Shown piece by piece: positions 24,567 through 25,142 of a stretch of DNA of 25,142 nt (position 1 is its first letter; the number at the start of each line of letters is the position of its first letter). Both the position numbers and the translations under genes were made by a program. A model generated the notes under the pieces. The model ran no database searches and had not been told where the DNA came from. It was given only the letters and a program-made list of their open reading frames with translations. Source of the stretch: Saprospirales bacterium (GTDB taxonomy: Bacteria; Bacteroidota; Bacteroidia; Chitinophagales; Saprospiraceae); the NCBI GenBank assembly GCA_003559985.1, contig PWJP01000171.1:1-25142 (forward strand), read 5' to 3'.

Positions 24567-24887
24567 TCACCTAATTACCATCTTAATTACACCTGTCCAC
24601 TGCCCTGTTTTCAATTGGAAGTAATACACGCCTGAATGCAGGGTTGATTTGTTTAGGTAAAAGTAATTCATGCCTTTATCTGCCTGGTGGTCCGTTCTTT
24701 TTATCAACTTCCCCATTGAATCAAAAATGTTGATTTCAACCTGCATGGCCCCGGGGACTTTAAAAGGCACCACTGTGGCATCGGAAAAGGGATTTGGTTC
24801 ATTTTGATACAACACATATTCCTCACCTGCATCATCGTATTTCCAGGATAAGAATGCCTTTTTACTTTGCTTATTTTCATAGTAACC
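24567..24887 (-). pseudogene. orphan T9SS C-terminal sorting domain, remnant of a secreted protein
   Basis: An open frame of 106 residues whose last 80 are a type A T9SS sorting domain: YQNEPNPFSDATVVPFKVP, VEINIFDSMGKLIKR, GMNYFYL and SGVYYFQLKTGQWTGVIKMVIR. Such domains steer proteins through the type IX system and are removed on arrival at the surface. The 25 residues before it (FLSWKYDDAGEEYVLYQNE) read like the end of a normal cargo protein, but the frame is then closed by TAG at 24888-24890, with no ATG in frame and no signal peptide. A TTG at 24813 would give only 82 residues. I infer the 3' remnant of a decayed or truncated gene. Confidence 0.7.
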
Positions 24888-25023
24888 CTAAGATTCAAAT
24901 CTGTAAGTAAAACCTATACAAGCTGCGAAACTTGGGTTATGTATGGGTTAGCAGCTCACCCCTTCAACCCATCAAAATATCCAACTAATCCCAACTACTG
25001 AGTCAGGGTTCTAAAGAAAAAAA

Positions 25024-25142
25024 TCAGCTCTTTTTAGCGCCGCCACTTTTACTCCCCTTTTTACCCTTTGCCGCAGACTTTTTGGCCGGGGCCTTCTTTT
25101 TTCTGGTCTTTTTCTCAAAAGCGCCCGGGATTTCCAACTCGA
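25024..25142 (-). CDS. C-terminal end of a protein with a Lys/Ala-rich tail (5' end outside window)
   Basis: An open frame enters from the right edge on the minus strand and ends with TGA (25024-25026). The 38 visible residues start ELEIPGAFEKK and continue as a Lys/Ala/Gly/Ser-rich tail with AKKSAAKGKKGSKSGG and the final AKKS. Such tails occur on topoisomerase I, histone H1-like and other nucleic-acid-binding proteins in Bacteroidota, but the fragment is too short to choose. Confidence 0.65.
   Translation of the reverse strand, partial: ELEIPGAFEKKTRKKKAPAKKSAAKGKKGSKSGGAKKS

Noticed and set aside
24891..24948. Peptide ending GFTYRFES on the minus strand, like a barrel C-terminus
   Set aside because: It is only 19 codons long between a TAA and the TAG at 24888-24890, so there is no room for a barrel; probably chance.
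1..25142. CRISPR arrays, insertion sequences, prophage genes, tRNA or rRNA
   Set aside because: No regularly spaced repeats, transposase or integrase motifs, or cloverleaf/ribosomal sequences were seen on either strand.

Overview
This window looks like chromosomal DNA of a Bacteroidota bacterium, perhaps of the Saprospirales/Cytophagales type. The evidence is a type IX secretion (T9SS) C-terminal sorting domain at 24567-24887, a PUR/DUF3276 protein, a large cysteine-containing surface protein of the kind seen in gliding Bacteroidota, start codons without Shine-Dalgarno sequences, and several matches to the Bacteroidota -7 promoter motif TAnnTTTG. Nearly all genes are of ordinary core or housekeeping type. 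I see no insertion sequence, prophage, CRISPR array, tRNA or rRNA.

Layout. 1-239: C-terminal end of an outer-membrane beta-barrel protein (+). 330-1106: secreted S1/P1-type nuclease (+). 1168-6317: two-gene unit on the minus strand, a giant AsmA-like protein followed, with a 4-base stop/start overlap, by a secreted M1 aminopeptidase. 6564-10518: gyrA then a periplasmic TPR protein (-), closed by a strong terminator. 10713-14045: GNAT acetyltransferase, M20 dipeptidase, secreted FKBP isomerase and trmD, all minus strand and tightly packed. 14046-14839: a gene-poor stretch with one weak ORF. 14840-17778: ComEC and a membrane-anchored helix-hairpin-helix protein (+), a DNA-uptake pair. 17824-18840: class I fructose-1,6-bisphosphatase (-), divergent from an ABC exporter at 19080-20864 (+). 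21073-21432: a short SSB (+) with a tandem-repeat element upstream and a clear terminator downstream. 21556-23724: a large secreted protein (-). 24133-24528: PUR protein (+). 24567-24887: an orphan T9SS sorting domain (-). 25024-25142: the Lys/Ala-rich C-terminus of an unidentified protein (-).

How the genes fit together. ComEC plus the HhH protein form a probable DNA import module. gyrA, the SSB and the PUR protein are nucleic-acid proteins but do not form one operon. The AsmA/M1 pair, the S1 nuclease, the FKBP and the TPR protein act in or beyond the periplasm.

I do not see a clearly new multi-gene system. The items most worth a second look are the helically phased AAACGTTT repeat upstream of ssb, the orphan sorting domain and the sorting-domain-less surface protein next to it, the ABC half-transporter with a degenerate catalytic residue and no partner, and the AsmA protein with a long charged helical tail coupled to an aminopeptidase.
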